Shown one piece after another: positions 12,286 through 12,489 of a stretch of DNA of 12,489 nucleotides. A program made the translations under genes and the position numbers. This DNA is from CAYMLQ01 sp964390795 (GTDB lineage: Bacteria; Verrucomicrobiota; Kiritimatiellia; RFP12; UBA1067). Every line of letters starts with the position of its first letter. Positions within the stretch are counted from its first letter, which is position 1. Below the pieces are notes generated by a model. It was not told the DNA's origin. It ran no database searches and worked only from the letters and a program-made list of their open reading frames with translations. The stretch lies in NCBI GenBank assembly GCA_964390795.1, contig CAYMLQ010000156.1, forward strand, positions 1 to 12,489, read 5' to 3'.

Positions 12286-12489
12286 ACGACAAGACAAGCA
12301 GTTATATTGTCACTGACCGCCCGGAAGCCACACAGACTTCGTTGAAGAGAGTTCATAACCACCAGGTTAATGATGGCAGCGAACGGCCGCCGGACGGACG
12401 GTGGACGGACGGTGACGGACCGGTGAACCAAGATGGGTGCGATTTTCTTCTGTTGAAGGGGGATGGCCGTTTTTTGAGCGAGGATTGTG
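12286..12489. other. Right-edge non-coding stretch with a GGACGGACGGT tandem repeat
   Basis: Two exact 11-bp units lie at 12392-12402 and 12403-12413, followed by a decayed third (12414-12424). No gene is recognised in the rest of this stretch to the window edge. Confidence 0.6.

Noticed and set aside
12391..12426. GGACGGACGGT tandem repeat as a functional iteron set
   Set aside because: Only two exact units and a decayed third of simple sequence; slippage is the simpler explanation.

Overview
The window is high-GC bacterial accessory DNA. The best clue to the host is the secreted beta-helix protein at 7089-8663. It combines parallel beta-helix repeats, a 'choice-of-anchor' style segment, an InlB-type repeat, a DxDGDG calcium loop and a C-terminal RFFKIRVDMP tail. 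This architecture is typical of the Kiritimatiellota/Verrucomicrobiota/Lentisphaerota group. The assignment is an inference from protein style, since no taxonomic marker gene is present.

Bases 1-4742 (+ strand) are most of a type I restriction-modification operon: the 3' end of hsdM, hsdS (GTG start, 4-bp overlap), an unrecognised accessory gene, and hsdR of the EcoEI/EcoAI-like type with an unusual triplicated cysteine motif. The two HsdS recognition domains and the accessory gene are visibly AT-richer than hsdM, hsdR and the HsdS conserved regions. This fits specificity swapping and insertion of cargo.

Bases 4743-8663 run on the - strand. In transcription order they hold the beta-helix protein, two small AlpA/excisionase-like HTH proteins, a single-pass membrane-anchored protein, a three-helix membrane protein, and a 50-residue proline-rich protein translationally coupled to it. 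Two copies of a roughly 90-bp element flank this block. It comprises a C-terminal RFFxxRxxxP-stop coding tail, a conserved spacer and a hairpin whose sequence differs between copies while pairing is kept. One copy is the intact end of the beta-helix gene. The other is a stand-alone remnant.

Bases 8664-9251 are non-coding and full of dyad symmetries. They precede a tightly packed + strand operon (9252-10926): a sigma-factor-like DNA-binding protein, a two-helix membrane protein (ATGA overlap), a 23-codon ORF with a Gly-Gly motif (GTGA overlap), and a C39-like cysteine peptidase with its own strong RBS. I consider this the best candidate for an undescribed system. Possible roles include peptide processing/export and a phage-type lysis or regulatory cassette; the sequence does not decide between them.

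Bases 10927-12489 are an integration junction. They hold an XRE-family regulator whose 3' end runs into IS21-like terminal repeats, the 3' half of a tRNA (best read as tRNA-Val(GAC)) with encoded CCA and a terminator, five copies of a TACAAAAG motif resembling integrase arm sites, a gene-tail fragment, and simple-sequence repeats. No integrase or transposase gene is in the window.
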